This document shows, piece by piece, positions 1 through 28,370 of a DNA stretch of 64,000 nt. The notes under the pieces were generated by a model that saw only the letters and a list, made by a program, of their open reading frames with translations, searched no databases and was not told the DNA's origin. Numbering within the stretch: position 1 is the first letter of the stretch; the number at the start of each line of letters is the position of its first letter. This stretch comes from Muraenolepis orangiensis (Eukaryota; Chordata; Actinopteri; Gadiformes; Muraenolepididae). Location of the stretch: assembly GCA_027704905.1 (NCBI GenBank), contig CM051005.1, positions 13,600,100 through 13,664,099 of the forward strand. Direction: 5' to 3'. The position numbers and the translations under genes were made by a program.

Positions 1-987
1 CCATACAGATATAAATAAACAGGTTTTATGCAAACAAAAGAAGGAAGAGCATAGAATCCCCACAGAGCCAAGACAATAAAAAGATAATGATAAAGTCCAT
101 GTTTTTTTTTTAGTTCCGCCCTCTCTGCTCTCACCGTAAGAGGTACAATTTATCCTGCAGTTTCTATACAGCTATATAGTATCCATGCATAAAAGATTCA
201 CTCATCCCACCCCCGCTGACAGAGGTGCTTTGGTATGTTTAGTTTTTTTTTATACGGGGTCACTTTAGCACACAGAGAGAAGACAATCATCTGATTCAAA
301 ATAAGACAAAAAAGGTGTAGAATGTAGAACAAACAAACGTATAGTCAGTTAATCCACTCCGTGTCCTTAGGATAACCCTACAGTCCTTCGTCTTGTTCAC
401 GATAACCAACTATTTGAGCTGTCTAATTAATAATGTACAGTATTTTCCACACCTTCTTGTAGCCGATTGTCCTTCTCTAAAGCTACCACAGGGGGGCGCG
501 TTGCCCACATCCGTCTTCCGCACGCATACAAAGGACATCGTGCAAAACTACAAATAATGCATAAATAATCAACTCAATGAATGACAAACTATTAAACAGC
601 TTACAATACACACACACACTCTTTAAAAAAACACAATTATTAAGTTGTGACTTGGTGCCACTTTCATTGCTAAACATTGTCATTACTGATTTATTAAATA
701 ACCTTTACATAAGATTTGAGGTATATCGAGATGAATTGTCTACACGTGCCTGCCAAATTGTAATGCTACCCTGGACGAGGGGACAGGTGAAGAGGGTTTG
801 GATGGGCGGGGCCACTGGTGTTATTGTTATCACGGTTGTCATTGATTGGTCATTGAGCGAGTATTGCATCAGTATTGTGTAATAGGCCCGCCAATGAAAA
901 AGAGAGATTGGCTATAAATTGTAAACGATTAATACACACACCCACACATCTACACTCGCATTACAAATTTCACAAAAATATCTCTGG

Positions 988-1147
<160 letters not shown>

Positions 1148-1339
1148 TGAGTGACAGCAGTGGAGTGGGTCAAAATTACGTATGACTCTTTAGTCTACTA
1201 CTTGAAAAAATAGCCTTCTTGTCATTTTGGTAAACAATCTTTTGATGTTGGTATGTAACAAAGTGCTCCTCTCTGCTCCATGTGGCTCTTCCAGTGTTTC
1301 TCCCTCCTCAATCCAGTGTGTGCCCCCCTTCACCTTCCA

Positions 1340-1399
1340 CACAGGGTGTGTGTGTGGTGTGTGTGTGTGGTGGGTGTGTGTGTGTGTGTGGGTGGTGTG

Positions 1400-1430
<31 letters not shown>

Positions 1431-1722
1431 TGTGGTGGTGGTGCATGCGTGTGGTGTGTGTGTGTGTGTGTGTGTATGTACGTGATTGCATATGCATTCA
1501 AAACAGTCCATCCCATAGTTGAAAGAAAAAGGCACTCAACTATGCTCCCTATGTAAAGTGACTGCAAGCATGCATTTGTATGTCTGTCACGTGTCTATGT
1601 GTTTATGGGTCTTTTTATGTGTGTGCGTGTTAATGTGCATGTGTGTGTGTGTGTGTCCGCTTGTGTGTGTGTGCCAGTGTGTGTGTATGTGTACGTGTTT
1701 ATGTGTAGGTGTGTGCCTGACG

Positions 1723-1753
<31 letters not shown>

Positions 1754-1871
1754 TGGTGTGTGTGTGGGTGTGTGTGTGGTGTGACGCGTCTATGTGTTTA
1801 TGGGTCTTTGTGTGCATGTGTTAATATGTGTAGATGTGTGCCTGTATAGGTGTGTGTGTGTGTGTGTGTGT

Positions 1872-1904
<33 letters not shown>

Positions 1905-2025
1905 CATGCTTTTGTGCAGGTGTCTATGTGTTTATGGGTCTTTGTATGTGAGTGTGAGTGTGTGTATGTTTGCACAGTATGTATGTGTGTATGCATGTGT
2001 GTTAATATATGTGTGTGTACGCGTG
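1340..2025. repeat. GT-rich degenerate minisatellite with higher-order units
   Basis: Interrupted GT repeat in which the phrase tctatgtgtttatgggtctt recurs at about 1590, 1788 and 1921. This points to a higher-order unit of roughly 130-200 bp rather than a plain microsatellite. Confidence 0.85.
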
Positions 2026-3227
2026 TCCCCTGTCCAGGGCTAACATGGCAGGCTGAAGTATCTTTGGTTCTGGTGGCTGGGGTCCAGTCCACTCGGTTCT
2101 GTGAGGTAGCCGCACAAGAGCGTTACGTTCCCTTAACTTGACACGTGGCTCTCCCCATGTCTCAGCTTTGGGTTTTAAAACGTCAAAACATCATCACTGA
2201 CAAACAAACAAAAGAAGAACCAAAACCAAAAACCCCAACAAAAAAAAATCAAAAAAAAAACCTACAGATCTCTCCGACCAACCCTGCAAGTTAGGCCAGC
2301 TTTTCAAATGACACCCTCCAAAAACAAAAGCAACCCTATATAGTGCATTGACCAAGTCAGCCATTGGAGGAGCATCACTGACGCCTGGTCCTTGTATAGG
2401 TCTCTTATCTGCCTCTGATACGCCATATCTCCCCTACTTCCCCCCCCCCCCACCCCTCTCTGCTCCACACTCCTGTCTGCATCTCCCGTTTAATATGATT
2501 ATCTCCCGCTAGAAGATGCTACACAACAAGTGGCTTTGCCCAAATCAAAAAAGAGAAGAAAGGAATGCGGCGGTTTCCATGGTAACCGAAAAATATCATC
2601 ATTGCAACAAGTCCCAACGCAATGCCCCTCTCAAATTCACTTATTTTTTTTGGTATTTTTTTTGGGTTGTTGTGGTTGTTATAGTTGTTGTTGTTGTCTC
2701 GAAGCTCTCTCTCTCTCTCTCTCTCTCTCGCTCTTCGCAGTCCTTGTCCGGTTTTTCCAAAGGGTCAAAGTTCAGAGGGTGAAAGTAGTAGCAGTAGTAG
2801 TAGTCCTTCGAGGGGGGGGGGGGGTTGGTATCCAGACACTCCAACTAAATACTAGTTCATCTACATTTCTGCCGCACATGGTATACACAAGTATAACCCA
2901 ACGCACAGTCCATCGCCTGTGGAAAACCTCTTGCTTCCTCTGTGCATAAGGATTAGTCTATGACAGGTTGTTGTGTGTTTTTTTTCTCCATTTTCACTAT
3001 TATTTCATTTTTTTGGGGGGTGGGGGTGGAGGGTGTCATTTTTTTCAATTTTTTTTTCTTTAGTCTAAATGTTTGTACATTTTTGTCAACAAGGTGCTTC
3101 TTTTCATACAGTTTCAGCGCCACAAGATCACCGCCGAGACACGGCGTGTCTGTGGCGCCGTAAATACCCGCATCAATATTAAATAGGGAGAAGGGAGAAG
3201 AGGAGAAGACATAAATAGAGAAAGACA

Positions 3228-3228
3228 C

Positions 3229-3264
<36 letters not shown>

Positions 3265-3307
3265 GAGAGAGGAGAGGAGAGGAGAGAGGAGAGAGAGAGA
3301 GAGAGAT
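3228..3307. repeat. (GA)n microsatellite
   Basis: Imperfect GA array with GGA interruptions. Confidence 0.95.
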
Positions 3308-4833
3308 ACAGCCAGAGAAACAAAGAGTTATTTACAGTTACTTTACCTAATTTGAGCCCACACATTGCCCAATTGATCATATCAACAAAGTGTGTGTTTT
3401 TTTTGGTTTGAGGTATGGAATGGTGTCCCTCACTAGCACTTTCCAGTGTTGACGGTTAAGCGGACACACGCTAGACACAGTCAAAGGGTGGTGGGAGGGG
3501 GGGGGGGGGTGAGGGGGGTGAGGGATGGGGAGGGGAGAGGAGAGAAGGGGGGAGAGGAGGGAAGGGGGGGGGGGGGAGACAGCAGGCTGCATCTGTTCTC
3601 TCTGATTATCATAAAGAGGCAAACGTCATTGGCACTGGGAATCCTATATTGTGACATTTGACCTCTGTATTTGGCCACTAGAACAGTGTCGCGAGCCTGG
3701 TGCCTTCACCTGGACACTACACATCTGTGTGGTTTGTGTGTGTGTTTACGTTTCAACATGGGAGGGGAGGAGGAGGAGGGGGGGGGGCAGACCCGTCAGC
3801 TCTGTTTGATTGTTCCTCTATTTGAACCTGAAATAACCTCTTGACTGGCTACACACCGTCGATCACCTCGTATAGCCACCCAAAAGATGGGAGTCGAAAG
3901 GCTAAAATTTTAAATGAAGGAAATAAATACGGGATGTCTGTTGGATCCATAACGTCTGCTCGGTTCCTTCTCATCCACACATGAGTTGAACGGCTGCAGT
4001 GATGAACAGTATGTGTGTGGGTATGTGGGAGAGCCCTCAAAATTAAGGTTAAGAGTGGGTATTTTTTTCACAATAATAATAAACGGAATAATAATAAACG
4101 GACTGTCCTATGCAGTTAGGTATATCAGCTTCCGAACGAAATCGTAGGCTCGGGGAGCGCTCTGGACCGAACGTGCGGGAGGTATATGCAATAAGGAATA
4201 ATTTACGACGATTTTCTGACGAACAGCAGATGGCACTCTTCCTCTGGCGGGGAATGTGCTAGATCACTGCAGTGAAATTAACAACCCCAGCGTCGGCTCA
4301 CCGCACATGCGTGTGTGCACACGTAACATAGGCCTGGACATGGAGGATGGACGCAGGATAGTGGGTTGGGAGGGGGGGGGGGGTGGGTGGTATGTATGGG
4401 GGGTGGAGGCAGACTCAATGTGCGGTGCGTGTGGTTTGCAGGTCAAATGGTGGGCCAATATAAGCACAGCGGCGATGCATACACGACATGAATATTAGGC
4501 TTACACTTAAAACAACTCCATGCCCGAACCCGTAGTTTGATCAAAACGGGCAATGGTGAGACGTTGCAAGTGCATGGATGAGATGGCGTAGAGGGGCCAA
4601 CTGTTAAAATGTCCATATGCAAGTGATTATCGATTGAATCACTTTGTAGCCGTCTTTGTTTGCATCTTTAAGCTCTCGTTGCCTTTATGATTGTGTGTAT
4701 CTTTGGTACGTTCATTTCCACGCTGGAAGAAAGAAAATAAAAACAGCCTTTAAGGCTACAATCGAGTCCCCAATTCTACAGACTATACAGGCCTATGGTG
4801 GGTCTTTGGTTTTCCTACACAATGTAAAGCTAT

Positions 4834-4839
4834 TTTATT
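4834..4839 (-). terminator. Candidate onecut3 polyadenylation signal
   Basis: Plus-strand tttatt reads AATAAA on the minus strand, about 300 nt past the stop codon. Another AATAAA on the minus strand lies at 690-695. ONECUT genes often have very long 3'UTRs, so the true end could be either site or outside the window. Confidence 0.3.
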
Positions 4840-5022
4840 TTGTTCTTTGGTTCACATTTTGAATGTAAATGCAGGTGACGTAATGTAATGAAGTACATAG
4901 AAATTCGCCCTAGAAATAAATAAAGACCATTTTAAATGTACAAAACAAAATGAACGGGTCATCCACAAAATAAGGACCTGCATATCGATGCTGGACATGT
5001 GTTATCGGGTGGGAAAAATGTT

Positions 5023-5089
<67 letters not shown>
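5023..5089. repeat. (CA)n microsatellite
   Basis: Perfect CA array just downstream of the onecut3 stop codon in gene orientation, so probably in its 3'UTR. Confidence 0.97.
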
Positions 5090-5090
<1 letters not shown>

Positions 5091-5137
5091 ATCTGTCCTT
5101 ATCTCTCCATCGCACCGCCTCGCTGTCAGGCTATACA

Positions 5138-19164
<14,027 letters not shown>

Positions 19165-19287
19165 AGTTCGATAAATATATATATCTTGTTCCCCAGCTGT
19201 ATCCCACCCTTCCCCTCCCTCACCCCCCCTCCTCTGTCTCCTTGTTCCTCCACACAGGTACACCCACACACACACCCCCACCCCCCC

Positions 19288-19326
<39 letters not shown>

Positions 19327-19655
19327 GCGCGCTATTCTATTTCCCTCTCGCCCTCCGGAGAGCAGTGAATGAAGAACTAAATGATTTCCCCCATGCACTA
19401 ATCCATCGATGAACACAACAACCAAAAAATATAAAAGCTCCAACTATGCCATAAGCGTTTGTTGTTGTTGTTGTTGTTGTTTAGATTAAAATAGTGAATC
19501 CAGTGAGCAGGTTGAACGGTCTCTCGACATCCCCCCCCTGCATCGCGCCTGATGCAGTCATGTGGAAGAGAGCTCATGTGAGCTGTATCTCATCTGTGGT
19601 CCAGCAGCGCGAGGGCTGAGGGCTGAGGGCTGAGCCGCGTGTGCGCGCCTCCATG

Positions 19656-19675
19656 TATTTAAAATGTGGGGCGGG
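19656..19675 (-). promoter_or_regulatory. Candidate onecut3 core promoter (GC box and TATA-like element)
   Basis: Read on the minus strand, a GC box (cccgcccc, plus 19668-19675) is followed by TTTAAATA (plus 19656-19663), about 490 nt upstream of the start codon. This arrangement would suit initiation near 19625-19635, giving a 5'UTR of about 460 nt. A gagggct triplication lies at about 19611-19634. No transcript evidence is available from the sequence. Confidence 0.35.
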
Positions 19676-20962
19676 TACGCGCACAGCTCTCTCTCTATAT
19701 ATTCGTCCTATACTAAAGTTGCCCCTGCCGCATGCGATGCGATACAAAATATAGTGTCGCTTTCGCAGATGACAATATTTAAAAAAACCTATAAACGTAT
19801 ATGTTTTTATTTTTATTAGTGCAATATATTAAGAGATTGTGTTCCTATTTGTTCCTATTTGTTCCTATTTGTTCCTGTTTTGTTCCATGTGTTCTGTAAT
19901 ATTGATGGCCATGCGTATATGGATGTATTGTCCTGCATGGCCGGAGAATATCTGGAATTCTGTTATAATCGTTTGATTCCCCTTCTGGATACAACAGTGC
20001 ATAGGCTAAACCTTATACAGATAAACTTTGTTTTCCCACGGACTATATGGTTTAGCATTTATGCGCTTAGTGATAAACCTAATCAATGTATTGATTGACA
20101 GAGATTAATGACGAAGCCCGACCCGGTTAGGGAAATTGGAGGGTGGTGGAGGTCACATAAGTTAGGCTCCCCGGTGATGGGGTGTATACAGGAGACGGGT
20201 GGATGGATATGTCTTGTTTTCCATCTTATATATAAAGTTGGCGGCATCTTAGATATAGTTCTATGAAGTTCAATTTGGAGTTCATCTGAATGTGAGTATA
20301 AAGGCCATCTCAAGATGAAAATGACCAAAATGTGCGATGATCATTCAATTTCGGGGGCTGTTGGTGTTGAACAGAGGCGGACTTAATGACACAGCAACAC
20401 AACGTCACATATGCAAAACCAAAATTCGTACTTGTATTCGTGATGTGATGTCAAATAATACATTTTTAAATCGTTTTTTTAGGGTTTTTAAGTATGGGGT
20501 TAACATGGGTGACTAGCTTCGGGCTATAGGCCTATAGCCTACAGACCTGCAAGACAACAGCACTAATAGACAATCAAATATATATTGATAATTATATTGA
20601 TAATAATATTGATAATAATATTTATATTAATATTGTTGGGAGGCCTTATAGTATTATTAATAGTATTATTATTAGTATGGGTATAATTAAGATTATTCTT
20701 ATTAATATTTTTTTATTATGGTTATTATTCGTAATGTTAATTATTAATAAATTAATAGTAAAACATATTAATAATTTCGCTTGATTTGACCTTTTCAGTG
20801 TTCCGTAGCTTGATGACAGAATGTACAGTAGACAGGTCTATGGCTCTGAACAGTGGAGGAGGCCGAGATGGACGCCATGTCCCGTCCTCTCTGAAACACA
20901 AAGACCCAAAAGCTATAGGCCGATGGAAGCCGTGCCTCGCTTTTCTTTCTCTCACTTAGTTG

Positions 20963-21033
20963 ACACACACACACACACACGCACACACACACGCACACGC
21001 ACACACACACACGCGCGCACACACACACGCTCA

Positions 21034-21064
<31 letters not shown>

Positions 21065-21073
21065 GCACGCACG

Positions 21074-21106
<33 letters not shown>

Positions 21107-21115
21107 ACGCACACG

Positions 21116-21168
<53 letters not shown>

Positions 21169-21181
21169 TCACACACACACA
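20963..21181. repeat. (CA)n / (CGCA) compound microsatellite
   Basis: CA array with many CG interruptions and one internally duplicated block (acacgcgcgcacacacaca). Confidence 0.95.
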
Positions 21182-22209
21182 AACTGTCGCCCTTCTTCTT
21201 TTAAAACTTTCGAGAAGATGTACAATATTGTCAAATGTCCAAATATCCACCACGTCTACTGTTTATAAAGCTTTACAATCACCGGCCTATTTAAATAAGA
21301 ACAGGTGTGTATAGGACTTATTGCGTAAAAAAGTCACACAAGTTTAATTTATCATGGAATAGGCTATAATAATTTTTTATTTATTTAAACACGTTCAATG
21401 AAAAAGCTTAACATCAACACAGTCCCGAAATATACAAATGCACAAACAAATAGTTTCCTTTAAGAATTTAGCATGAGCTCAGCATAAGTTTATAAGCTCC
21501 ACATTCAACCTTTTTATTTCATCCAAAAAATGTTTTTAAGGCGTTTATTATATGCGATTAAAGGCGGAGGCTGCAGATTAAAAACGACTGCAGTAATAAC
21601 ATATTATTTGCTTAAAATGATATGTAATTGATTTAATGTGTGGTCGGGCTATAAATTAGGTGGATAGCTCTCCAAGTCGTCTATAAAACAAGGTCGGCCA
21701 TTTGGACGACATGAAGCTATAGATGCCTAAGCTGTTTCTTCTAATTTTGGGAATTGATCAATGTGTTCGATTTATCGATCCCCCCCATCATTTCAATCTC
21801 AATCCACGTCCCCTGCCATCCAACACGCCGCTTAATGTGAGATCTTTTAAATGTTTAAAACCACATACGGCGTTTTAACTTGAAATATACATTAAAGTGT
21901 ATAGGGGATATAGGTGTGGATATAGGATGAAAACGTTATTTAAAGCCAATCCATGCAGCTTTAAACAACATGCAGGTAGACGTTTTACACGACGTCCTGG
22001 AATGGTTTATGCATTTTATTGACAATAGCCCACGCCGAAATGTCCTCCCTTTTCAACGAAAATTGATAATCATAATTCAAATCCGATTCACATTTTAAAG
22101 AGCATTTTATTGCAGGGTATTTATTTAGCTGTTTGCAGGGCAATTCGCCAAAACGAAATACGAGAATAAGACAACTCTCTGTGACATGTAGGCCCACCTT
22201 CAATATGTT

Positions 22210-22211
<2 letters not shown>

Positions 22212-22270
<59 letters not shown>
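22212..22270. repeat. (TA)n microsatellite
   Basis: TA array with one central C. Smaller TA arrays follow at 22386-22442 in an AT-rich region (20560-22680). Confidence 0.95.
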
Positions 22271-22271
<1 letters not shown>

Positions 22272-22714
22272 ATCCCATTCGACGGGACTGTTAGATGAAG
22301 CCCTGTGGGTGTGGTCAAGTCAAAAAAGTTTCACTCATTTTTTAATGTTTTTTTATAGGCATTTATAGATCGACATACCTAATATGTATATATATATATA
22401 TATATTAAGGTATATGTATATATTCTATATATATATATATATACTTTTATTTTAACTGAATGCAGGTCACTTCGTCATTAGCATATACACACAACACACA
22501 ATAACCTATATCCAATCAAATATATCCTAAAACGATATATACCGACAAATCACCGAAATAAAGGGAGGCTATAATGTCAGATATAGTATAATCATGTGTA
22601 TGCTGCTTTTTGTCCCAAAAGTATAAAACATTGCGCAGATATTTACTTCAAAGCATGTCACGATACAATAGACTAAGAGGCAACGCGCCTCGTTGACAGC
22701 CGAAAACGTCAATG

Positions 22715-23740
22715 TCCTCACTGTCTATCCTCACTGTCTATCCTCACTGTCTGTTCTCACTGTCTGTCCTCACTGTCTATCCTCACTGTCTATCCTCACT
22801 GTCTGTCCTCACTGTCTGTCCTCACTGTCTATCCTCACTGTCTGTCCTCACTGTCTGTTCTCACTGTCTGTCCTCACTGTCTCTATCCTCACTGTCTGTC
22901 CTCACTGTCTGTTCTCACTGTCTGTCCTCACTGTCTATCCTCACTGTCTGTCCTCACTGTCTATCCTCACTGTCTATCCTCACTGTCTGTCCTCACTGTC
23001 TATCCTCACTGTCTGTCCTCACTGTCTGTCCTCACTGTCTATCCTCACTGTCTGTTCTCACTGTCTGTCCTCACTGTCTATCCTCACTGTCTGTCCTCAC
23101 TGTCTATCCTCACTGTCTGTCCCCACTGTCTGTCCTCACTGTCTATCCTCACTGTCTGTTCTCACTGTCTGTCCTCACTGTCTGTCCTCACTGTCTGTCC
23201 TCACTGTCTATCCTCACTGTCTGTTCTCACTGTCTGTCCTCACTGTCTGTCCTCACTGTCTGTCCTCACTGTCTATCCTCACTGTCTATCCTCACTGTCT
23301 GTTCTCACTGTCTGTCCTCACTGTCTGTCCTCACTGTCTATCCTCATTGTCTGTCCTCACTGTCTATCCTCACTGTCTATCCTCACTGTCTGTCCCCACT
23401 GTCTGTCCTCACTGTCTGTCTATCCTCACTGTCTGTCCCCACTGTCTGTCCTCACTGTCTGTCCTCACTGTATATCCTCACTGTCTGTCCTCACTGTCTG
23501 TCCTCACTGTCTGTCCTCACTGTCTATCCTCACTGTCTGTCCTCACTGTCTCTATCCTCACTGTCTGTCCTCACTGTCTGTCCTCACTGTCTATCCTCAC
23601 TGTCTGTCCTCACTGTCTATCCTCACTGTCTGTCCTCACTGTCTGTCCTCACTGTCTCTATCCTCACTGTCTGTCCTCACTGTCTGTCCTCGCTGTCTGT
23701 CCTCACTGTCTGTCCTCACTGTCCTCACTGTCTTCACTGT
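22715..23740. repeat. 13-bp minisatellite, about 79 copies
   Basis: The unit tcctcactgtct[a/g] is repeated head to tail for about 1 kb. Variation is confined mostly to the last base (A or G) and the second base (C or T), with rare tctct insertions and a few ccccac variants. Because 13 is not a multiple of three and the unit lacks stops in any frame, all three plus frames are open and read the same 13-residue peptide. The long open frames (22693-23841, 22712-23809) are therefore artefacts. Confidence 0.97.
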
Positions 23741-24250
23741 ATAGCCGCACTGCACTGGGCCGCTGCAGTTTTCTCCTTTTCATTCTTTCGACACAATCAG
23801 AAGTGCTGAGTCGGCACGTCGATGATGATGAAGAAGTATGAGCTACATTCTATGGAAACACGTGCTCTAGTGGGATGAATGGCATGGGGGATATAAAAAA
23901 GGGGCTTTACATGTGAAAACTATAGGCCTACATTCTGCATATGGGGAGGATATTTAAGGGATTATGGTTGGGAAAATAAAGTATTCAATCATTTGTCCCT
24001 TAAACACTTGCGTGTTTGCTTCATCAAATAAGCATTTTTTTTCCTGACCTGTTTTGTAATTCGTCACGTTTACGTTTGTCGCTGTACGTTGGTATCCTGG
24101 CAGGTTCTGTTCACTCGAAAGGGATTGGCCTCCCTGGACGTACCTAGACAAAAGGGAGATGCGTCATCTGTTCCGGTAACAGGCCTAATAGGTACATTTG
24201 TATTTGCATCGTTTAGAGTGAATATTGGTTTTAACAGAATCTTACACCCC

Positions 24251-24543
<293 letters not shown>

Positions 24544-25674
24544 GCTTTGTATTCAGCAAATCTCCCCAAATCTCTCAAATCTTTCTAGAATCTCAACAAA
24601 AAAAGAAGACCAAACCAAAGTTTTTGGAAGATTTTACATCTTCATACTTATACATGGGTCCTTAATACCCAAACTAAAACCAGGCATATCTGAAGGCTAC
24701 TATCTCCTGCATAAGGTATGCTGACACGGCTGGTGTTGTAAGCAAGGCAGCACGTTGCTATATGGCCCGAAAACTGTTTTGGTGTTATGTTTCTGAAATT
24801 GCTCACATCACTTAATAATAAAATGATGGTGGGTGGTCCCATGTTCATTGATCATATCCCTTTTATCAACTGAAAATGCACAGCAGCACAACTTCTACAG
24901 CATCCATATCCTCCAGGGCAGCGGTTGCTAAGTAACAGTTGCTAAGAAGGATGAATGTATTGAGACAGAATAGTCAATCAGTTCTGCTGTTTACTTGTGT
25001 CTGTCCACAAATTGCTTTTGCCATACTCTATGGGAACGTATATATCTTAATTTCGGTGAGCTGCAGTGAACCGGACATTAATTCTTCCAAGCTTAAATAA
25101 AGCCTATCATATATTTAGGTTTGGGTAATATCTTTCTTGATCGTATGTTTTCAATTTTCCATTGAACAACGATAAAAAATAAAAATAAAAATGAAGAGAT
25201 GGTACATTTATATTTTTCTTTCTCAAATTGCCCCTTTAAAGCCCTTTCATCTGTGCAACTTTAACCAATCTGTATCCATAGGTTAAAGGTCACCGTGAAC
25301 CTCCTCTGGGCATTATCTGTTTCACATCGCAGCAGTCAGCGTATTTGCAGACCTTTAAGGTAAACTCTTATCTTCTCCATACAGGAGCAAATCAACAGAT
25401 TGTCACTCGGATGTGTCTCATGGAAGCTTCCGACTGTGCCCATGAGGGATGCGTTGTTAGTGAACGTACAGTTTCATATAGTTGCATAGCATCCACATGC
25501 ATGCATCCAACGTTTGAATCATTGTTGCTGACCATTGGTCTTAAACACTGCAACAAAAAACAGTACAGCTCTTTAGCTTCTTGTATCTTAAAAGTGTTTT
25601 ATTATTAATAAACCAAATAGGCTAAGAAACTATGCTTAATTGGCTGTAATAAAATATATCTCTCGCCCCCTCTG

Positions 25675-25680
25675 TTTCTA

Positions 25681-25711
<31 letters not shown>

Positions 25712-25772
25712 CTCTCTCTCTTGTTCTCTACCTCTCTCTGTCTCTTACTCTCCCCCCCTCTCGCTCTCGCTT

Positions 25773-25859
<87 letters not shown>
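25675..25859. repeat. (CT)n microsatellite
   Basis: Imperfect pyrimidine tract followed by about 90 bp of perfect CT. Confidence 0.97.
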
Positions 25860-25861
<2 letters not shown>

Positions 25862-26623
25862 TACAACATATAGCACCGCAGCTGTTATTCATATCCATTC
25901 ATCCATTCATAGGTACAGTATATCAACAGTGATATATGCATTTATCACCGTATTTGATTATATTAGACGCATGGTATGGGAGGTATAGTACATTGTTGAC
26001 TTCCATTTTATTTATAACACGTGCACACAAAAAGCATGTAAAGACTTCCGTTAGTGCTTCTCACGATCATCAGTGCATTATTGCAATCCCCAAAAATTAG
26101 CTATGAACAAAAAATAACGAGAAATAACCAGCAGGATCTGAACCTTATTCTTAATGTCAGCCCATCTCTTTGGCCATTCCCCCTCAGGTCTGTTACAGCA
26201 GGAGGCAGTGAAATATGCTGGTTTCATACAGCCTATTGATTTTGCCCTCGAACAAAGACAGTCAGAGAGATTGAAGAAAGAAGAAGGCGAGGTGGAGCAA
26301 GAGAAATGAGCTATAGATGAAGATAGCTGGCCAATGAGAAATGGGGTTGTGGTTTTTCTTTTTTTCGAATCTAATATATACATTGCATTTGTAAAATATA
26401 GGTTGCTTTGTAATCACTGGCCAATGTATTTAGAATTAACTAATCACATCTGGTTGTTGGGCATTTACCTTGATGCGAAAGGACTAAAGGACTCTGTTTA
26501 CTTACAACAGGCGAGACACACGTATCCACATATCTGAAAATAACTTTTCAAACTGTTGAGAAGATGTTTAATCCCTGTGAGTGGGCAACAGAGTATCAGA
26601 GAGAAACAAAATGGAACTAAGCA

Positions 26624-26719
<96 letters not shown>
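26624..26719. repeat. (GA)n microsatellite
   Basis: GA array with one GGA slip. Confidence 0.97.
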
Positions 26720-26721
<2 letters not shown>

Positions 26722-27728
26722 GGGATGGTGTTAAGGTGATTAGTCTGGTGGGTTGGCGATAGAGAGAGTTGATCAATAACCTATTGATCTCCCCTGGTGA
26801 GTGTCAGGGGGATAGTGGGAAAGAGAGAGAGGGGAGGAGGCGAGGGGGGGTGAAAGAAAGGATAGGGAGGGAGCGAGCCCTAGGTTGACTTTTAAAAATC
26901 CTTTACTCTGCAGATGACAAATAACCCGTTAGATTGGAAGAGAGCTGGAACACAAGTAGTACGGTGGCCCCGAAGTGCAAAACAAATTAGCAAAAGCCAA
27001 ACCACAAACAGCAGCGCCCCGCAACACAACAGCCAAACTCATAACTCAACCGCAAAACCTACAACAGCAAATTAGTAAACAAAACAAAAAGAGAAACGGT
27101 TTGTGCCTATAGGACAAAGTTTCCTTGTCACCCATTGGTCAAAGTGTCTGCAAGCATTAATTCAAACAAATACTGCCCATCAGGTGGTGCTTGATTTATT
27201 AGCATTCTCCAATGCTACCAAACCTTACAATTAAAAGCAAACTGCACTGTATTTATGATGCTGCTTACCACTCACTACGGTGCTGCACTATGTATGGTCA
27301 TTTAAAAAAATGTAATTTGCACTAGCCGCCATATGTACATATCATCCCTACTTACACACTTTATTGTTCTTTATTATTGTTTATATTATTGTGAACATTA
27401 TTGTCCACAATGTGGTAGTGAATTGGGAGTAAGCATTCCATTGTATAAAAAAAATCTTGCATCTTGAATATCGTGGGAATAGTACAGAATAACAGAAGAA
27501 ACAGTTGTTAAGTGTTTAATGCCTTTGCGGCTGGGGTGTTGTTTGTATGAGCATTGCTGTTTGTGTTTTCTTTAGTTTTGGGTTTTGCTGTTGTGTGTTT
27601 TCTACTATTGGGGTGAGGGAGGGAGATGTTGTTTGGTTGTGGGAGAGTTGTAGATTTATTCTGCACTTCAGGGCCACACACAAATACACACACTGTCTCT
27701 CTTCATCTTGCTCTTTCTGTCTGTGTGT

Positions 27729-28370
<642 letters not shown>

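Noticed and set aside
19165..19443. 93-residue in-frame N-terminal extension of onecut3 (MELLYFLVVV...)
   Set aside because: It reads through a CA microsatellite (CVCVC...) and has no family similarity. The family start is MELTMENLG at 19164.
22715..23740. CRISPR-like array
   Set aside because: Contiguous head-to-tail units without spacers, in a vertebrate genome.
22693..23841. 382-codon open frame
   Set aside because: Translation of the 13-bp minisatellite; all plus frames give the same peptide.
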